In this document: one piece after another, positions 32,296 through 34,192 of the stretch
Layout: each line of letters begins with the position of its first letter
Position numbering within the stretch: the first letter of the stretch is position 1
NCBI GenBank assembly: GCA_021783275.1
Contig: JAJXUA010000013.1
Coordinates: 1-34,192, forward strand
Source of the DNA: Pseudomonadota bacterium
Lineage (GTDB): Bacteria; Pseudomonadota; Gammaproteobacteria; Burkholderiales; Thiobacillaceae
Length of the DNA stretch: 34,192 bases
Direction: 5' to 3'
Made by a program: the position numbers and the translations under genes
The notes under the pieces: model-generated
Databases searched by the model: none
What the model was told of the DNA's origin: nothing
Seen by the model: the letters and a program-made list of their open reading frames with translations, nothing else

Positions 32296-32892
32296 TTACC
32301 ACCTTTTGTCCTGATTCGTGCCCAGCATCGGGCGTATTCTTTCTGCTATGGCTTCGCGTGCGCGAAAAATCCGCGAACGCACCGTACCGATCGGGCAATT
32401 CATCATCTGCGAGATTTCTTCATAACTCATGCCTTCAATTTCCCGCAGGGTGATGGCGTCCCGCAATTCTGCCGGCAAGGCATCGACTGCGTCATTCACT
32501 GCTTGGGCGATTTGTTTGCTCTGGAGTTCCGCGTCCGGGGTGGCAATATCACGCAATAAATCGCCGTCTTCGTAATTCTCCGCATCTTCGGCCTGCACAT
32601 CGCTCGACACCGGGTAGCGCTTGCGCGCCACCAGGTAGTTTTTTGCGGTGTTGACCCCAATGCGGTACAGCCAGGTGTAGAACGCACTTTCACCCCGAAA
32701 CCCCGGCAACGCGCGGTAAGCCTTGATGAATGCTTCCTGTGTAATGTCTTCCACCTCTGCCGCATCACGCACCATGCGTGACAAGAGCCGCCCAAGCTTG
32801 CGGTGATACTTGCTCACCAGCAGCTCGAAAGCGCGCTTGTCGCCCTGCTGGGCACGTTCCACCAACACCTGATCCAATTCGCGGTCCGACAT
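32296..32892 (-). CDS. rpoE: RNA polymerase sigma-E factor (RpoE/AlgU)
   Basis: A 198-residue ECF sigma factor. Region 2 (about 20-90) holds [20 protein letters not shown] and the DNA-melting stretch [21 protein letters not shown]. Region 4 (about 130-185) holds [22 protein letters not shown] and the helix [20 protein letters not shown]. It drives the envelope-stress regulon and, by analogy, its own operon rpoE-rseA-rseB-rseC-mucD. A candidate sigma-E-type promoter lies about 60 bases upstream. The ATG at 32892 has AGGGAG just before it. It is divergent from nadB, 139 bases away. Confidence 0.97.
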   Translation of the reverse strand: MSDRELDQVLVERAQQGDKRAFELLVSKYHRKLGRLLSRMVRDAAEVEDITQEAFIKAYRALPGFRGESAFYTWLYRIGVNTAKNYLVARKRYPVSSDVQAEDAENYEDGDLLRDIATPDAELQSKQIAQAVNDAVDALPAELRDAITLREIEGMSYEEISQMMNCPIGTVRSRIFRAREAIAERIRPMLGTNQDKRW

Positions 32893-32951
32893 ATCTCCCT
32901 GCTGTTTCTTGTTTTGTGCTGAAGTATACGTGACCTAGTCTTCAACACGGG

Positions 32952-32979
32952 ATGTGAGCCGGACCCTGCCAGAAAGTTC
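32952..32979 (-). promoter_or_regulatory. Candidate sigma-E/AlgU promoter of the rpoE operon
   Basis: On the minus strand GAACTT (32974-32979) is followed after exactly 16 bases by TCACAT (32952-32957). This fits the AlgU/RpoE consensus GAACTT-16/17-TCnnA known from Pseudomonas and E. coli autoregulated promoters. The start point would be near 32945, about 50 bases before rpoE. A TATACT closer to rpoE could serve a housekeeping promoter but has no good -35 box. Confidence 0.65.
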
Positions 32980-33015
32980 ACGGGTGTCCGGCTTATTCCG
33001 CCCGGTCAAGCCTGC

Positions 33016-33021
33016 TATCAT
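33016..33021 (+). promoter_or_regulatory. Possible -10 box of nadB (TATCAT)
   Basis: TATCAT ends ten bases before the nadB ATG, with TTATTC at the -35 distance (17-base spacer, partial match). The implied leader is only a few bases long, and no ribosome site precedes nadB, so the message could be nearly leaderless. Confidence 0.35.
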
Positions 33022-33031
33022 CGCCCGACTC

Positions 33032-34192
33032 ATGCACAGCCACGACGTACTCATCCTCGGCAGCGGCCTCGCCGCGCTCACGGTAGCCCTGAAGATCGCC
33101 GACACGCGTCGGGTGGCCATCGTCACCAAACGCCGCATGACCGACGGTGCCAGCGACTGGGCCCAGGGTGGCATTGCCGCCGCAGTCGATAGCGGGGATT
33201 CGGTGGATGCGCACGTGCGCGACACGCTCATGGCAGGCGGGGGCTTGTGCGACGAAGCGGCCACCCGGCTGGTGGCCAGCCGGGCGCAGGAAATGATCGC
33301 CTGGCTCACGGCCAATGGGGTGGCGTTCACGCCGGACCCCTCAACCCCCGGTGGGCTGCATCTGTCGCGAGAAGGCGGCCACTCGACCCGGCGCGTTGTC
33401 CACGCCACCGATGCCACGGGTCATGCGGTGCAGACCAGCCTGCTGGACAAGGTCCGCGCGCATCCGAATATCGACACGTTCGAGCAGCATGTGGCCATCG
33501 ACCTGATTACCGGAAAGCGCGCTGGCGGACAGGAACGCCAGATCCACGGCGCCTATGCCTTGAACAAGGCAAGCGGCGAAGTCGAAACCTTCGCTGCGGG
33601 TCACACCGTGCTGGCGACCGGCGGTGCAGGCAAGGTCTACCTCTATACCACCAATCCCGATACCTCCACCGGCGACGGCATCGCCATGGCCTGGCGCGCC
33701 GGGGCACGCGTGGCGAACCTCGAATTCGTGCAGTTTCACCCGACCTGTCTGTATCACCCCCACGCCAAGTCCTTTCTGATTACCGAAGCGGTGCGCGGCG
33801 AAGGCGGATACCTGCGTCTGCCCGACGGCTCGCGTTTCATGCAGGATCATGACGCGCGCGCCGAGCTAGCACCGCGCGATGTGGTGGCACGCGCAATCGA
33901 CTTTGAAATGAAGAAGCGCGGACTGGACTGTGTGTATCTCGACATCAGCCACAAACCGGCCGACTTCATCCGCGAGCATTTCCCCACGATTCATCGCCGC
34001 TGTCTCGAACTCGGTATCGACATCACGACCCAGCCGATTCCGGTCGTCCCGGCTGCGCACTACACCTGCGGCGGCGTGATCACCGACATGAACGCACGCA
34101 CCGATCTGTGCAGCCTGCATGCCGTCGGCGAGGTCACCTTCACCGGCCTGCACGGCGCCAATCGCCTGGCGTCGAATTCGCTGCTCGAATGT
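33032..34192 (+). CDS. nadB: L-aspartate oxidase NadB (5' part)
   Basis: NadB oxidises L-aspartate to iminoaspartate, the first step of de novo NAD synthesis, with FAD and fumarate or oxygen as acceptor. The window contains 387 codons of an open frame that continues past its right edge; the family is about 530-540 residues, so the C-terminal part is missing. The FAD-binding motif LILGSGLAALTVAL is at 7-20, WAQGGIAAAVDSGDS at 43-57, EGGHSTRRVVHATDATG near 115-130, ATGGAGKVYLYTTNP and the active-site region FVQFHPTCLY. The start ATG gives the expected N-terminus MHSHDVLILGSG. It is transcribed divergently from rpoE, a conserved pairing in this group. Confidence 0.96.
   Translation, partial: MHSHDVLILGSGLAALTVALKIADTRRVAIVTKRRMTDGASDWAQGGIAAAVDSGDSVDAHVRDTLMAGGGLCDEAATRLVASRAQEMIAWLTANGVAFTPDPSTPGGLHLSREGGHSTRRVVHATDATGHAVQTSLLDKVRAHPNIDTFEQHVAIDLITGKRAGGQERQIHGAYALNKASGEVETFAAGHTVLATGGAGKVYLYTTNPDTSTGDGIAMAWRAGARVANLEFVQFHPTCLYHPHAKSFLITEAVRGEGGYLRLPDGSRFMQDHDARAELAPRDVVARAIDFEMKKRGLDCVYLDISHKPADFIREHFPTIHRRCLELGIDITTQPIPVVPAAHYTCGGVITDMNARTDLCSLHAVGEVTFTGLHGANRLASNSLLEC

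Noticed and set aside
32294-32398. N-terminal extension of rseA by 35 residues
   Set aside because: It overlaps rpoE and lacks conservation features; the ATG at 32293 has a good ribosome site.

Overview
The window is GC-rich bacterial chromosome and reads as a betaproteobacterium. The nadB / rpoE-rseA-rseB-rseC-mucD-glutaredoxin-lepA-lepB-DUF4845-rnc-era-recO-pdxJ order is characteristic of Nitrosomonadales/Thiobacillus-like and Burkholderiales genomes. The pyrG-kdsA-eno-ftsB and zipA-ligA blocks fit the same group. I infer an autotroph or sulfur oxidiser of the Thiobacillaceae/Gallionellales type; the DsrE-like protein and large PEP carboxylase are compatible but do not prove it.

Nearly everything from 32.9 kb down to 0.9 kb is on the minus strand. 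Read in the direction of transcription, the order is as follows. (1) A divergent nadB (+, cut by the window end) faces the sigma-E operon rpoE-rseA-rseB-rseC-mucD and a glutaredoxin-like gene. (2) lepA-lepB-DUF4845-rnc-era-recO-pdxJ and a SpoU-family RNA methyltransferase follow, many joined by ATGA or TGATG overlaps. (3) pyrG-kdsA-eno-ftsB-zipA-ligA-galU combines nucleotide, Kdo, glycolysis, division, replication and sugar-nucleotide functions. (4) A small Cys-rich DUF3330 protein and an intergenic palindromic repeat precede purL. (5) ppc is translationally coupled to an unknown membrane coiled-coil protein, followed by a DUF3096 micro-protein, a secreted DsrE-like protein and an AcfC-like periplasmic binding protein. 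(6) A short plus-strand island holds three tiny membrane or lipoprotein genes (57, 52 and 37 aa). (7) A divergent HflX-type GTPase converges on rlmJ (+) at the left edge.

Most of the window is housekeeping. The less ordinary part is 2.3-5.8 kb, a set of very small envelope proteins with two secreted proteins; the 37-aa lipoprotein uses a TTG start. Regulatory structures of interest are a sigma-E-type promoter in front of rpoE, two mutually exclusive hairpins in the pyrG leader, a terminator-like hairpin abutting the lepA start codon, and a 25-bp-arm perfect palindrome nested in outer inverted and direct repeats upstream of purL. I saw no rRNA, tRNA, CRISPR array, intact insertion sequence or phage gene. 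I found no convincing new multi-gene system; the best candidate for undescribed biology is the micro-protein/secreted-protein neighbourhood at 2.5-5.8 kb.
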